A program made the translations under genes and the position numbers. Positions 1 to 12,105 of a stretch of 64,000 nucleotides of DNA are shown in pieces. Origin of the DNA: Torreya grandis (lineage: Eukaryota > Streptophyta > Pinopsida > Cupressales > Taxaceae); the NCBI GenBank assembly GCA_037957365.1, contig JARHVA010008424.1, forward strand, positions 185,001 to 249,000. The letters run 5' to 3'. Under the pieces are notes generated by a model, which did not search any database, had not been told where the DNA came from, and was given only the letters and a program-made list of their open reading frames with translations. Numbering within the stretch: position 1 is the first letter of the stretch; each line of letters starts with the position of its first letter.

Positions 1-784
1 CCCAATAAATAAATTCTAATCTTTATTTTTAAATTCATGTAGATGTCTCCATCTACAAGTCAATATTTTAAATCTCATAACTTGGGCTAGAAGACTCATG
101 CGGTCATGAAACTTATAGGATATGATCTGATCATGAAGAATAATATGGCACTATAATCCTTTTACTTGCAAGGCTCCCTAAGGTAAATTTATTAAATGAA
201 TAAGTGAATTGGTCCATTTATCTCTCTATGATGTCCTAGTGATGGTATGGTCCTTAAATTTTTCCAAATTCATCCTTTGATTAATCTTTCAAGGTTCTAA
301 TAGATTCTTGAGATTTTGTCAATCTGGTCCATGTGCCTATGAACTTATGAACACTATGATATCCAACTTTGATACCTCCATTTCCATTTTTGGACCCATT
401 TCTAAGCTATTTAATCTTTTAGCTTATTATGACCCTGACAGGATTCTTATTCCAACTACAGGTAAAGCTTGATATGTGGGCTAAAATGGCTAACATTTTT
501 GTTGCCTCAGATGGCTTGACCAACCTACTAGTCATGGGACCTAGACTTTTATCACACTTTTTCAAGATGAATAAATAAATTAAATTATACTTATAAAAAA
601 GACTTTGATTGATTTTTTAAAACACTTTTTGTGATAAATGGGGAATAAACAATAATAAAGCAACAAAATAGACCAAATAATAACAAATAAAGCAATGTGC
701 AAAAGCACTTGGAGGAAAATATAGACCTATCTACCTATGTAAAAATAACATGAGATAAAACTAATACAAGACATTAAGATACCT
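1..784. other. Left edge: no assigned gene; 3' flank of element 1
   Basis: This should hold the 3' untranslated part of element 1 (which reads leftwards) and perhaps its 3' LTR. I found no polypurine tract and no repeat matching 6660-7470, so the 3' LTR is probably outside the window or unrecognisable. The only structure seen is the decayed + strand ORF at 133-572. Confidence 0.4.
133..572 (+). pseudogene. Unidentified decayed ORF opposite the 3' side of element 1
   Basis: I do not recognise this product. One + frame reads coherently for about 145 codons with a few stops. The clearest part is open from 281 to 472 and contains FQGSNRFLRFCQSG, then NFDTSISIFGPISKLFNLL and DPDRILIPTTGKA. Composition is protein-like, unlike the flanks. 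It lies beyond the integrase end of element 1 and runs antisense to it, as the PMD remnants do in elements 2 and 4, but no PMD motif is visible. It could be an extra antisense ORF of element 1 or part of another element. Confidence 0.3.
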
Positions 785-1931
785 CTAATTTAAAGGTATG
801 GGAAGGATCTCTCCATTCAATCTAGTAATATTAAAGGCATTTTTTTCCTTACAACTTATGATGACATAAGGTCCACTCCAAAGGCTATCAAACTTGAAGT
901 GTTTTCCTAGTTTTGCGTGGTCTTCATGGAATTTGAGGAATGTCACCTTGTTGGAATGTCCTTGATGAAGATATTTTTTCAATAGTCCTCTTAACTTAAT
1001 TATATTTAGACTAAATGGTATGCATGTTCTCATCTCTTATCTCTTCCAATCCTCTTAGTTCATTCATCCTAACCTGAATTACCTTACTTTTTAGAAGCTC
1101 TAGCTGGTGTGCAAGTTCCAAAGTTGGGATCTCCAATGAGATAGGTAACCTTAATTCTCTCCCATAATCTATGAGATAAGTTTAATGACCAATTTCCTTA
1201 TTTGGTTTGATCGTATTAGCCCATAAATCATTCTTCATCTTTATATGCCAACATCTCTAATTATCTTCCATTAATATTTTGTTGATCCTAATCAGGTTCT
1301 TGTTAGTGGATTTAGCTAGTCTATTACCCTATGTATAGTAATTTGATGAATACATTAGATAAATAACTTTCTCTAGATAAAATTCATGTACCTTTTCACT
1401 ATTTAATGTCAAATCATTATCTGATATTATAGTAGAAGGTACTCCAAAATGGGTGACCAGACTCTCATAAAACTCAAGCACTACTTCCACCTACCTGGTG
1501 AAATAATCTATGGCTATCAAGACCCATTTATGAACAATGCTATATGGTGGATTTATCATGTTGATGAAGTTTAAACCCCATGGCATGAAAGGTTGCTCAA
1601 CCTGAATAAGCTTTAATGGCATAGAAGCTAGTCTCTATTTACATATAAACATTACACACTTTGCACATATCCTAACCCATGCATGTGCATCCTTAAATAA
1701 ATTAGTCCAAAATTAACTAGATATAATTATTTTTGTATCCATTTTTTTGTCTACAAAATTTCCCCCAAAAGGACTATCATGAAAGTGTTCAAAATGCTTG
1801 TCAAGTTGATTAGCTTCAACACACCTTAAAAATATACCTCCAATGTCCCTTTTAAACAAAAAACCATCAATAATAATGTATGGTACTAATTTTAGTCTAA
1901 AATATATTCTCCTTGATTCATCTAATCCCAT
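785..1931 (-). pseudogene. Integrase remnant of element 1
   Basis: Integrase joins element cDNA to the chromosome. In order: a zinc-binding N-terminus (LRCV, then HFEHFHDSPFGGNF, then ICAKC near 1660); a core with GLNFIN (usual GLDFIG, first catalytic Asp changed), VLIAIDYFTR and IISDND; then a site reading GNRLAKSTNKNL where the family has AES or VES, so the catalytic Glu is Lys; and a C-terminal GPY block (FDSLWSGPYVI, then LNGEILPIPLN) at 785-1033. At least two catalytic acids are lost. It ends the polyprotein. Confidence 0.85.
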
Positions 1932-2089
1932 TGGACAATTTCCTATTTAAAGTACTCCAGCAATGTCTTGTGTCCAGCTAGATGGAGGAGTAGTTTCATC
2001 TTCTTATTGGGTGTCTTATAGTAAACCATCTCTTTTTCTTCTTTTGAATATTATAAAAGATGCTCACACAATCCTTTACCTCAGACCAT

Positions 2090-3290
2090 ATTTGTGACCT
2101 TCAATTCAATATCATATTACATGCACTTAGTGACCCATCCAACTCTTTTTTCATTTAAGTCTTTGTTGAAGATGAAATCTTTCACTCTAGGATGAGCTAC
2201 CATTAGTATAATCTTGTTATTTGAGACCAAATGTCTGAGTTTTTTCAAACCTCTTATAACAAAAATCACATGATTTTCAAAAAAATAATATATCTCCTCA
2301 TAGTATTCTAAATCTTAACTTAAAAAAGGAATAGGTTACTCTAATCCTTCATTATTTTGTTATATAGGCATGTCTAAAATTCTACTAAATGTATAAAAAT
2401 CATACATAAATAAATCCTTACTAATATATATATTAATAAAAGTAGAATCTTGGTTAATTACTTATTTTATTGATTCAAATATTCTCATACCTTCCTTATT
2501 CCAAGTGAATTCTTGATATTTATTTAGCATTTGAGTGAGTGGCCTTACCAGTTTTATAAATCCAAGAATAAATCTTTTGATGAAATTGATCTTGCCTAAG
2601 AAGATTTACAATCCTTTCTTATGTTTTAGAAATTATATATAAAGGATTTATTATATTATTTATATATCAATATAAAGACCATCATTGGACACTACATTCC
2701 AAATTAGTCTCCCCTCATGCACTAAAAAGATACACTTCTTTGGATTCAATGAAAGTCTAAATTGTTTGCATCTATAAAAAAAACTCTCAAGTGTGTTAGA
2801 TGATCATTAATACCATTTTAAAATATAATAATATCATCATTAAAAAAATAAGATCATTTCACTCAAAATACCTTGAAATGCCACATCCATTGCCCTTTAG
2901 AAAGTGGCTCCAACATTAGATAGCCTAAAAGGCTTTTTTTGATAGGCATAAGTACTCCATTTGGTTATGAAAGTTATTTTACACCGATCTTGATCTTTCA
3001 CCAATATTTTTTTGTAACTTAAGTACTCATACATTAGGGATAACATTTTTAAAACTAATACCCTATATAATATTTGATCCATGGAAGGAAGAGGATAGTG
3101 GTATTTGAGTGACACTTTGTTCAAATCCCTTAAATCCATAAATAGTCTTATCTCTCTATTTTTACTTCTCATTGATAAAAGTATTTCTACCCATGTTTAT
3201 TTCCTGATATTAAATATTATAATTGACTCAATAATATTGGTAAGATCCTTTATCATGATAATTTCAACATTGGGGTTGATGGGCATTTGT
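2090..3290 (-). pseudogene. Reverse transcriptase and RNase H remnant of element 1
   Basis: RT would copy the element RNA into DNA, and RNase H would remove the RNA template. The piece 2897-3172 reads RLFMDLRDLNKVSLKYHYPL (fingers/palm, normally VDFRDLN) and later PFRLSNVGATF (normally PFGLxNAGATF). Downstream, NPKKCIFLVHEGRLIW near 2740 is the C-terminal RT block. The YxDD box is frameshifted and not readable as such. Between about 2370 and 2090, LKKLRHLVSNNKI and VGWVTKC match the end of a gypsy RNase H domain (normally FRHYLL and W..L). The copy is inactive. Confidence 0.8.
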
Positions 3291-3299
3291 TTCTGTCTT

Positions 3300-4611
3300 A
3301 CTAATTTTGCATCTTGTTCAATATCAATAGTATGTTGTGCTAATCTAGGGTTAAACACCTTCAAGTCATGGTATTCTCAAGAAAATAAATCCATGGAATC
3401 ACTACATATTTAAATAAAAGATAATCTCTTAGAATCATTGTTCACTTTACCCCACTTGAGTTGTTTACCTTCAACTATGTGAACATGTTCATAATGTTCT
3501 TCCTTGGAAGAGATGCTTACCTTGTATTTTCTAAGTTGATCACATGCATTGAAAATTCTCTCAAAATTTACTAAAAATTTATTCACATTGTTTTATCTTA
3601 ATTTCACAATTTTATCTTCATATTTGCATTGCAATTTATTTTGATTCTTTAAGCAAAATTCTGCCTCATTTAATAAGAAACAAGTTATCTATTTATGACT
3701 ATCAAATACTTGACTAATTACCTCATTGTTTTGGATTTAAGGACTAAATAAAACCTTTATTTGGGTCTAATATTTATTTTCCTTGATTTGTTACACTATA
3801 TCATATTATGATCCTATGGTATCAAGTCTATCTACATGTTGATTGACTGCTCTAGGAATGGAGTGGTTATCAAATGCTAGGAAATATTCCATGAGGTCCC
3901 AAACTTTGTGTCTATAGGATATAATAGGGGGTTATTTTCCACACTTAAACCTCTAACTATTTCACTAACAACTCACTATCACCTTTCACCTACAAAATAT
4001 TAATACCTCTCTTTCTATCTCATTGAAGGTAATGCATAAGAGCTTTACATTCTGTAGTATTTGATGTACAACAAAACTAAAATATAACTAAAGAATAATA
4101 CATTTTATTATGAGGTAAAACCAACAGTACACTAGCCCTAATCCCATTATTTTATCTAGATCCATCAAAGAACATATTCCATACTCCCTCTTGATCTTGC
4201 TTTGAGTTGGTGAGAATAGGTAATGAGTCACCTTATTCATGCATGCAATAGAAACCAAAACCAAATTATTTAATACCTTTGTATGGTTCATACCCATGGT
4301 TATCAGTATCCAAATCATCTAAGAGTAGATAAGGTATACCTTCAAGTGACTTATAAGGTTCTTGATCAATAGTACCATCATCTTCCTCTAAAATACTACA
4401 AATCATATTAGACATATTTAGCATATATGGTTCAAGGTGAAATATAGAAATAGGCTCAGATATTATAGTGAATTTGGTTCCATATCTAGTTATAAAAAAC
4501 ATGTATGACCAATCTAAATAAATATAACTTCCTATTTTAGTAGTGAATCCCTAGATAGGCATAATGCAAAGTATGAAGGTAGATCAACAATAACTATATC
4601 TTGTGAAATGG
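3300..4611 (-). other. Protease-RT linker of element 1
   Basis: Decayed polyprotein segment with no catalytic motif seen. The piece at 4266-4502 has an acidic stretch (LEEDDGTIDQEPY) and a second acidic patch (LLLDDLDTDNHGYEPY), typical of a spacer rather than an enzyme. The rest is broken into short frames. Confidence 0.5.
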
Positions 4612-4860
4612 TTAAATTTTGATAAACAATAAGTAAAATATTAAGATCTTTGAGGATTCCCATAGTATTATTAGGAGAACCATATAACTATAACACTCAT
4701 TTTTATGAGATTCATATTTAATCCCTAGTTTTTTAGTTATGGATTTAGGCATGATAGAAGTACTAGCTCCACTATCAATAATACAATTTTGGATAAGATA
4801 ATCTCCTATGATAACTAAGAGATAGATTGGAGGAGGGTTAGTCACATTAGGATCTTTAGG
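4612..4860 (-). pseudogene. Retropepsin-like protease remnant of element 1
   Basis: Aspartic protease domain that would cleave the Gag-Pol polyprotein. The open segment contains NCIIDSGASTSIMPKSI: the D-S-G-A active site flanked by hydrophobic residues, then the S-x-x-M-P run usual in plant Ty3/gypsy proteases. Upstream, YLLVIIGDYLIQ fits the strand before the active site. The catalytic Asp is retained, but the frame is lost after about 77 residues. Position between gag and RT agrees with the call. Confidence 0.8.
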
Positions 4861-5599
4861 CTTAATAGAAGGATTAGATTTGGTTATAATATCATTTTTT
4901 CTTTTTTAGGTGATCCACCAGAGATATTGAGCTCTGAAATCTCCTCTTATAGATAATCCTTTTGTCCTAGGATTAGAAGTGTATCCCACATTGAAATTGA
5001 TACTAATTTTTTATTCATATGATCCATAATACTAAGTGGAGAAGTGGATATCCTTGTATACAATTTAGGAGATAGAGGGGATCCCAAATGTTGTGTGAAT
5101 TGAGTAATGTAAGGCCATTTCATATTTTATCCCTGTGGATCTTGAACCTACTAAGTTTATGTCTTTTGGGACAACTCATAAGTGGTAGTCCTTTTCAAGA
5201 AGGAAAAGGGGTTGTCTTATCAAGACCTGAATCATCACCAATTACCATTTTATTAGATATAGTATGGGTTGAAATTGAATTATCAATGTTAGGCATATTT
5301 TGACTTTGATTTGAAGCTATGTTCTCAAAATAATCCTCACCTTCCAAAAATTTCACAAATGTAGTTTCAATAGGTGATTTACCACTCCCTCCTCGTTGTT
5401 GATTTGGCACTTCTTCTTGAGTGAATGAAGGAATGTCTACATGTGGTAGATAGGCTTATTTATTTGGTTGGTTTTAATGTGGAGGAAGATCTAAAATTTG
5501 TTGCACATAATACTAATGTGTGATCTCACTAGTTGTTACTATTTCCATCTCATTTTCTTGATTACAATGCTTATTCCATTACCCTTCCTGAACATAGTT

Positions 5600-6660
5600 A
5601 TTTTGAGCTGGCACAATATCTCTAGAATTAGTCAAAGCATTAGGATTGTATTACCTTAACTGAGGATTCTAACTCTATTGATTAGACTAATAGGATGTCC
5701 TATTATAATAATAATTTGAATTAGTATTCTGATATGGCTTGTATGGTGGAGCTTGTTCTCTTTCCATTACAACAAACATATTGTTATGAGTCTTGAAGAG
5801 AATATCTATCTTCCCCAATCTATTAGCTTGATCACCTTCTATTTTGTAAAACTTTTTTGAATGTGGAAGTGGATCAATATTTGGTGAAAGTGGGTGAATA
5901 TATATAAAGAGAGTCATTAGTGGCCTTGGAGGCAACTTGAATGCTTGTATAAGTCAATTCTCAACCTTGATTGTTACTTCAAAAGCCTCATGTAGAGTGT
6001 TTACTCCCATGGATTGAATCATGATAGTTACATCTCAATTGAGAGCTTTAAAATATTAAAAAAAATCATATTTGGGTGTATTATTGATAACTACAGTAAT
6101 TTATTACCAAGTCTTATGGAACCTATAATTAAAATCCTCCATGAATTCATGATTGAATCTGATAATTATTGTAAGTTGCTCTACTAGTGAAATGTGGTCA
6201 CTTTTGTCATCAAAGTTCTTACACAATACCTCTCCAAAATTCATACCAATTATGTATTGATGTAGGATCCAATAATCTATACCATTCAAGTGCTTTCCCT
6301 TTGAAATAAGTTGCTAATGACCTCATTTCTACATTTTATTGAGTCACATGATACATTGAACAAAGGTTAGTAATATTTGCAATATGTTTTATAGGAGTAA
6401 TTGGATTTTATTCTATAAAATAAGGAATATCCTTCAAAGATAAGATTGGAATATCATCCCATTAGGTAATATTCAAATGAATACCACCATTGAAAGGCAC
6501 AAAGGCTTATCTTTTAGGAATATGCATATGAGGTATGGGATTTAAAACACTATTGAGCTAAATAATACTGGATGGAATAGGAGGATTTTGTGTAACAATA
6601 AGGGGAATAAGTGGTGTAAGAGTAGGATTTGACTAAAGGGATTTCTTCTTCATTGTTGAT
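5600..6660 (-). pseudogene. gag: gag remnant of element 1
   Basis: Capsid-type Gag, which would assemble the virus-like particle. From a minus-strand ATG near 6652 the frame gives MKKKSL followed by a P/T/I-rich stretch. It then has WDDIPILSLKDIPYF near 6450 and FKGKALEWYRLLDP near 6280, the usual Ty3/gypsy capsid pattern of a small residue plus W-Y/F before a helix. The 6104-6289 segment is the best open piece. A later piece (5687-5935) is rich in Pro, Asn and Tyr (YKPYQNTNSNYYYN), like a Gag C-terminal tail. I could not confirm a CCHC knuckle. Several frameshifts and TAG/TAA stops break it. Confidence 0.75.
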
Positions 6661-7469
6661 TGGAAGGATAGCTTAGAAAAATATATCACTTTCCCTTTTA
6701 TGGAGGATCTTGTAACAAATTTTAGGGGCATAAAAAGTATGCAACCTAAAAATGATTCACTTTGTGTGAATAAGTGGTCCCAGCAGGCATGCCATACCTA
6801 TTATTTATCTAGATAGAACCCAATAGAGATTAGATTTGGTAAAGTCTAACCCATTCCTAGACTTACATGGGAATGATCTAAGGGTGTAGGATGTCTATAT
6901 CTAGACCAAACCTCTAGGATTTTTAATGAAGATAGTTCCTCAGATATGATAGTTTGGACCTCTCTTTATAAGACATAAATAATTTGGAGAGAAAATAGTC
7001 AATATATTTCATGAAATGAAACCTATTCTAACATGTTGTGATGCACTAAATTTTCAAAGATCCATTCTCAAGATTCAAATCATTAGCACACTAATAGACT
7101 ATGGATAGAACTAATGTGGTGTCTATAATTATTACCAAGAAATAATTCTTCACCTATAGGCAAAATTTATAGACTTAAGATAGAGGGAAATGAGGGTAAG
7201 TCTTCATTAGAATCACTCACAGTCAACTATCCACTCTATACCTGAAACATCAACCTTAAGACATGTTAGATTACCTACAAGAAAATTTTATTAGCACTTA
7301 GGTTGAACTTAGACTAGTAAAAGGAAGATGACAACCACTTTTATATATCAAAAAAATACAAAACACTAAGCACAGATTAGTAAATAATTGAAAAATACTC
7401 TATTCATTAATTTTAGAGGTAAAAAATATAATTTATGGTAGAGTCTAGTCATATTAGCCTAAGGGATCT
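6661..7469. other. 5' leader of element 1 and unresolved junction
   Basis: No ORF is supported. About 120 bases upstream of gag, minus strand 6805-6783 reads TGGCATGCCTGCTGGGACC, a weak candidate primer-binding site because it starts TGG and has a G/C-rich core. The following bases do not match 1-784, so no LTR pair is demonstrated. From about 7370 onward some similarity to 16010-16110 suggests the element 2 LTR may start earlier than annotated. Confidence 0.3.
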
Positions 7470-8461
7470 TTAACAATAGCTCTAAGTCTATATTTATAGA
7501 AGAAAGGAAATAAGAGAGATGGAGTTTTGGCATTAAAAATAGGAATCAATGAGTTCAAACATTTAAACCATAGTTGGCCCATAGCAAGAGTTATTGAGGG
7601 TCATGTAGGTATCATGTGGGGGATCGTCTGTTTCATAATTTTTCTTGATTCTTCTTCAAAACCCCAATGAATACATACACACATGAAACAATGAAATAAT
7701 CAAATGCAAAAGGAAAGGAAAAAATTGGGTTGTGGGATGTTACAATTGCATGGATTAGAACCTCGATTATCCAAATCACTACCTACATTAACCCCAAAGA
7801 TAACAGTCTCATATCACATTTAGTTCTCCCTTATTAAATGTGCACCATCAACTTGCTTGATATACTAGTATGAATTTTTCCTAGGTCCTTGTTTGATCAA
7901 TCATGCAAATATCAAAGTGTGAATATTGAGTAGTATGTAGATTACTTGATCTATACTATTTATTGATTTTTATGTAATACGTGCCAAAATAGTAAGTGTT
8001 AGATGTAAAATGCCTTGGAAAGATATCTATATAGGAGAATATTTATTTTGAATATAATACCTTGTTCACTAGCTAACAAGTCATGCAAAATATATAAAAA
8101 ACATAAGAGAAGGATCATAGAGGGGTCTAGACTTAAACATAGGTGAAAGGGCCCATTAGACATTGAAGGCAAAAGTGGAAAGTAGTGACATGTGGTAATA
8201 CAATCCTCAAAATGATATTAACATCCAAAGGCTTAGAATAGAGAAAAAATCAAGGATGATAGAATATGGGCCCTTGAGACTGGGAAGAGGTGACTTTTGA
8301 TTAATGGAAGTGTTAGAATAGTGAGAAAAATACATAAAAAAGTTTAAATACTTAAGGTGATCATAAAAATAAGGACTATAATCATCATTAAGACCCTTTG
8401 TGTGAAAGATAAATAAAATACATAGTACTTGTGGTTTTTTGACTGAACTAGGGTGTTTACA
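7470..8461 (-). repeat. 3' LTR of element 2
   Basis: Direct repeat of 16110-17172. Strong homology runs from about 7620 to 8461, for example gggatgttacaat near 7735 and 16458, tgcaccatcaacttg, gagtagtatgtaga, and the end agggtgttta. On the element strand it begins TGTAAACACCC, a normal TG start, directly after the polypurine tract. The far (3') end is blurred; weaker similarity continues left of 7620. A minus-strand TATATAGATA near 8030 could be the TATA box. Confidence 0.7.
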
Positions 8462-8477
8462 TTTTCACCCCTTTTAT
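8462..8477 (-). other. Polypurine tract of element 2
   Basis: On the minus strand this reads ATAAAAGGGGTGAAAA and is followed immediately by TG of the 3' LTR. Such tracts prime plus-strand DNA synthesis. It is the main evidence that element 2 is transcribed leftwards. Confidence 0.75.
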
Positions 8478-8654
8478 TCTAGTTGCAATTAAAAGGAATT
8501 ACTAGAGTAAAAGAAAATAGAAATGTGTACCTATACTTACATGTGTGAATGTAATCTTGATTTGGCCCACTTCTTGGCCAAACAAGTGGATAAGAAATAG
8601 AGTGTAATAGGTGAAAGGAAGCATATGTTGTAAATGTAACTTATACTAAAATTA

Positions 8655-8845
8655 ATTATGTAATTTGAATGTGTGGAGAAAAAAAACTCACTTCCCCCCA
8701 CTCTAAATGTAAGTATTATAAGCTGAATGCATGGAGAAATAAGGCTCACTTGCCCCCACTCTAAATTTGAGTAATGTGAACTAAAGGTGTGGATAAACAA
8801 GGTTCACTTTCCCTCACTTTGAATATGAGTTATGTAAATTAAATT
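8655..8845. repeat. Minisatellite, three copies of about 58 bp
   Basis: Units start gtgtggagaa (8671), gcatggagaa (8729) and gtgtggataa (8787), each followed by ctcact and a C-rich run (cccccactcta). It lies in the 3' untranslated region of element 2, next to the polypurine tract. Confidence 0.8.
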
Positions 8846-9019
8846 TGGTGTACTGGTATGGATCAACCACTATAGATGACCTTATGATCCAAACTAGTGA
8901 AAACCTGGGGATGATACTGGTGAAAATACTAGTGTAATCTAATAAATATGAAAATGGATTCTAATAAAATGTACTATGCATCATGTCCCCTAATATTGAT
9001 ATATAAGTGATGTAGTTGT

Positions 9020-9470
9020 GTATTTGAATACATGTGCATACCTATGTGTCTATATATCTAAAAATCTATAAATCTAGATTCTTATGTAAACTTGTGTAGA
9101 CCTATGCATTTATGTATCTAGAAATTTGTGTACCTAAATGCCTATGTAAACCTTTGTAGACCTATATGTCTATATCTCTGAGTGAGTTGTGAAAATAAAT
9201 CCTATGTAAACTTGCATAGACCTGTATGTTTGTATCTATGAATAAGATATGCAATTGAATGCCTATGTAAACCTTCATAGACATATATGCCTATATCTAT
9301 AAATAAGTTATGTAATTGAATGCCTTTATAAACTTGTAAGGACCTGCATATTTTTATATCTAAATAAGTTGTGCAACTAAATACCTATGTAAACTTTTGT
9401 AGATGTTTATGTCTATATATCTAAAAAATCATTAACTCTAGATGCCTATGTTTCTAAAGATCAAAATGTA
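9020..9470. repeat. Minisatellite, seven copies of about 60-61 bp
   Basis: The phrase cctatgtaaac or a close variant recurs at 9081, 9141, 9201, 9262, 9323, 9384 and 9445, so the period is 60-61 bp. Each unit continues as ...tagacctatatgtctatat. It is degenerate and lies in the element 2 3' untranslated region. Confidence 0.85.
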
Positions 9471-10439
9471 ATGATGTGTGTCTAAAGCAATCTATGCATA
9501 TTCCCACCTATTTGGTGAGAGAGATAAGATTGTGATGAGGACATGTGACTTAAAGTGGTACGGCTCAATTTTTTTGGTGTTTACTTGGTAATTTTGATGT
9601 TATATTAGGTTTGAATAATGTTTTGATTGTGTCACAGTTTGATAATTTAGTGTATAGTTGAATAGATAGTTGGTCTATTAATTAGGTAATAGAATATAAT
9701 TTTTTAGGGTTTTGTCTATTTTAAAATGATTAGATGAATGGTTTTACCAATATGGGATAAAGCATATTGGTATCAAGTCCCTTGTAAATAAATGGTTCAT
9801 GAATCAGAGGTACGGTCCTCAAGATTGGACAAGGACAAATAGGTATATTAATTAGACAAATTAGCACACATGTGTAACCTTAATAGGGTGGCATAGGGTA
9901 AGTGATGACTTTAATAGGTCATTTTGAATCATTATCGATTCATTTACATCACTTGAATGGGAATAATTTTGATTCTGAGAGAGATAAACATGATAAGGAG
10001 ATAAAATGATAGGTTTTCATGGTATGAGGTGGTCGAGGAACTTATTTTGTCTAGGGAGAAGGTACACGTAGTAAGGGACCCTAAATGTTTCTATATTTTT
10101 GTCATTTTAGTTGTCTATATTATTGATTATTCTAGGGAAAGTATTTTTTGGATTGTTTTGTAGAAAGCTGGTGCTATTGTCTTACTCTAGGTTCTAGTGT
10201 CTTGTTTTTGGCACTAATATCTAGAGCCATTGTCCTCTAGTCAATGCTAGTATCTAATAGGTCCAAGATATGGTAATTAGTGTTGTTAATAGGTTACTAA
10301 ATTTTATTACTATTTTATGGTATTAGTTTTTTTATTAATGCCATATTAGGTTAAAAAAATTAGGTAAATGCCCACATGAGGGAGTTATGTATTATCTAAA
10401 TGGAGACTATTTAGGGTTTTCCCCTATCTATGTTAGAGA
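9471..10439. other. No gene seen; upstream side of the antisense PMD gene
   Basis: AT-rich sequence without a sustained frame. It may hold the promoter or first exon of the antisense PMD gene, but I could not find a start. Around 10165-10260 a short degenerate phrase of the form ggtgctagtgtc recurs several times; a similar phrase (ggcactaatgtcc) occurs in the element 2 LTR. Confidence 0.35.
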
Positions 10440-12105
10440 TATATATTCTTGATAGATCAGGTCTGTGACATGTAGATTTTATAGAGATAATGCTTTGTGA
10501 TAAGTATATGATCATTGCACTATGTGAGAGGTGGAATGTAGATATGTGTATATTTTGATTACCCACATTCAAGATGATTCCAACATTGAAAGATGTGTAT
10601 CAGATCCTAGAGTTGTCAATTTATAGGTAGCAGGCTATATTACAGGAAGCCACTAGTGTGCAAGTTATATAATGAGCATCTAGGTATTTTTCTACTATGG
10701 TTGTGGGTACTCACCATATAGTTATTTAAAATGACATACTATTGACCCTTATTTTTATGTCTAATATTCCATGGTTTTGAATGTTTCTAACAATGCTATA
10801 GTCATCATTTATTACTATGGATGGGAGTGACAACTCCATTTCATACAGGATGCATGAGATAATGTATGACATTGAGCATCATAGCATAGTATATTATTAG
10901 GGCCAAACAATGCTAGCTCATATATATAAGTACATGTATCACTTTACATAGGATATGAATGGTGGAGGCATCAAGACATCAACATTATTGTATTATTGGG
11001 CATACAAACACATAGCTATGAGTAAACTAGTGGCACAACCACATGATTAATGGTCTCACCTATAGGGATTCATAACTAGATGGAATGGGATAGGGCATAA
11101 TCCTTGTTAGTGTTTACTAGATAACTTGAGAGCAAATGACATTATCTAGAGACCTTATAGGGGATATCAAGGATGTCCTAAGGATAACACATAGCTGAGG
11201 CAGATTCAAGTGAGTTATTAGATACATGATTAGTGGGATAATATATATGAGTGGTTTTAGTATGAGAGGGATACTTGATAGTAAGTTGTGGTAGAGGATG
11301 TGCCCCTACTAATAGTAGTGTGGTTGAGGATTTCTTAGGATCCTAAAAGGCTGGGGAATAGTCCTAGGCCATAAATTATGGTGCTAGATCCTATTCAAGT
11401 GATAGAATAAGATCTAGAGATTGAAGTACTAAATGTGGATGATAATAAAGTGATTGAGCCTACTCATCCCAATGTAGTGACTATAGGTGGGTGCCTCTAT
11501 TCCTAAGAGATGGGATGGTCATAGAGGAGGTACTAGATGTAGATCCTCTAAGGGTTGTTAATGGTAAGTTAAATAATTAAATTTTATGTTATTTTTAATT
11601 TTGATCACTTGTTTTAAGATAATAATATTCTTATTTATTTTATGAAAACTTACAGGTGTAAGAGAAAATTAGTATTGGGAGGTCACCATTGATTTAGAAA
11701 TTCATGAGTTAACATGAAACATTCTAGATGATGGATTGGTAGAGTGGGCCATCAATGTAGCTAGAGTACATGCACATTTGTTTGATTATGTAGTGATAGG
11801 GACTATAACATATAAGCAAGTAATAATAGATAGAGATGAGTTACATTTGGAGCTATAGAAGTAGACTATGTCCTCTCCTGATGTTCTAGATAGGGAAAGT
11901 AGTCATATAGTAGATAACTATATATGACTCTAGTGGGAATATGCTAAGTGAAGGGATGAGTTATCTATGTACTAAGAGAGAGAGAGAGTAGGCATAACTA
12001 GAGTTTGAGGTCTTATGGAGATAGTAGGGTCTCTAGCTATAGTACTAATGTGTCTAAGAGTGAGAGGGAGGGAGTTGGTCCTAGCTATCATGTCAAAATC
12101 ATTTA
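10440..12105 (+). pseudogene. Plant mobile domain (aminotransferase-like) gene remnant, antisense in element 2
   Basis: PMD proteins are plant proteins, found both free (MAIN/MAIL type) and inside transposons. The + strand reads DKYMIIALCERW at 10499, then PTLKDVYQILELSIYR to 10629, matching the family pattern L..LVERW...TFHLP.GE.T.TLEDV..L.GLPV.G. Next come LAHIYKYMYHFT and LLYYWAYKHIAMSKL at 10913-11020 (family LLQ.WAYEHI...RP), then LRANDII*RPYRGYQG at 11118-11174 (family D.I.W.PY). A probable intron at 11564-11655 joins VLDVDPLRVVNG to VRENxYWEV in frame. After it the frame continues (VEWAINVARVHAHLFDYVV) to a Ser/Arg-rich tail (RVSSYSTNVSKSEREGVG). Many stops are present, so it is not functional. 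It runs opposite to the host element. Confidence 0.75.
11564..11655 (+). other. Probable spliceosomal intron in the PMD remnant
   Basis: The 5' end reads GTAAGTT and the 3' end TTTATGAAAACTTACAG, with a T/A-rich interior of 92 bases. Coding-like sequence on both sides is joined in frame when it is removed. Because it is antisense to the retroelement transcript, it would not be spliced from the genomic RNA of the element. Confidence 0.6.

Larger units (their letters stand above)
785..6660 (-). mobile_element. Element 1: decayed Ty3/gypsy retrotransposon, gag-pol
   Basis: Reading the minus strand from 6660 to 785 gives gag, aspartic protease (DSGA), reverse transcriptase, RNase H and integrase in Ty3/gypsy order (integrase last; Ty1/copia has it before RT). 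All parts contain stops and frameshifts. No RNase H-like block was seen before the RT, unlike elements 3A and 3B. No chromodomain is seen after the integrase C-terminal domain. LTRs were not identified with confidence, so these limits cover only coding remnants. Confidence 0.85.

Noticed and set aside
8537..8800. 87-codon minus-strand ORF over the 58-bp minisatellite
   Set aside because: The frame stays open because the repeat unit lacks a stop in it; the translation simply repeats itself and shows no domain.
8655..9470. CRISPR-like array
   Set aside because: Repeats are degenerate, contiguous and without unique spacers. These are minisatellites in a plant retroelement.
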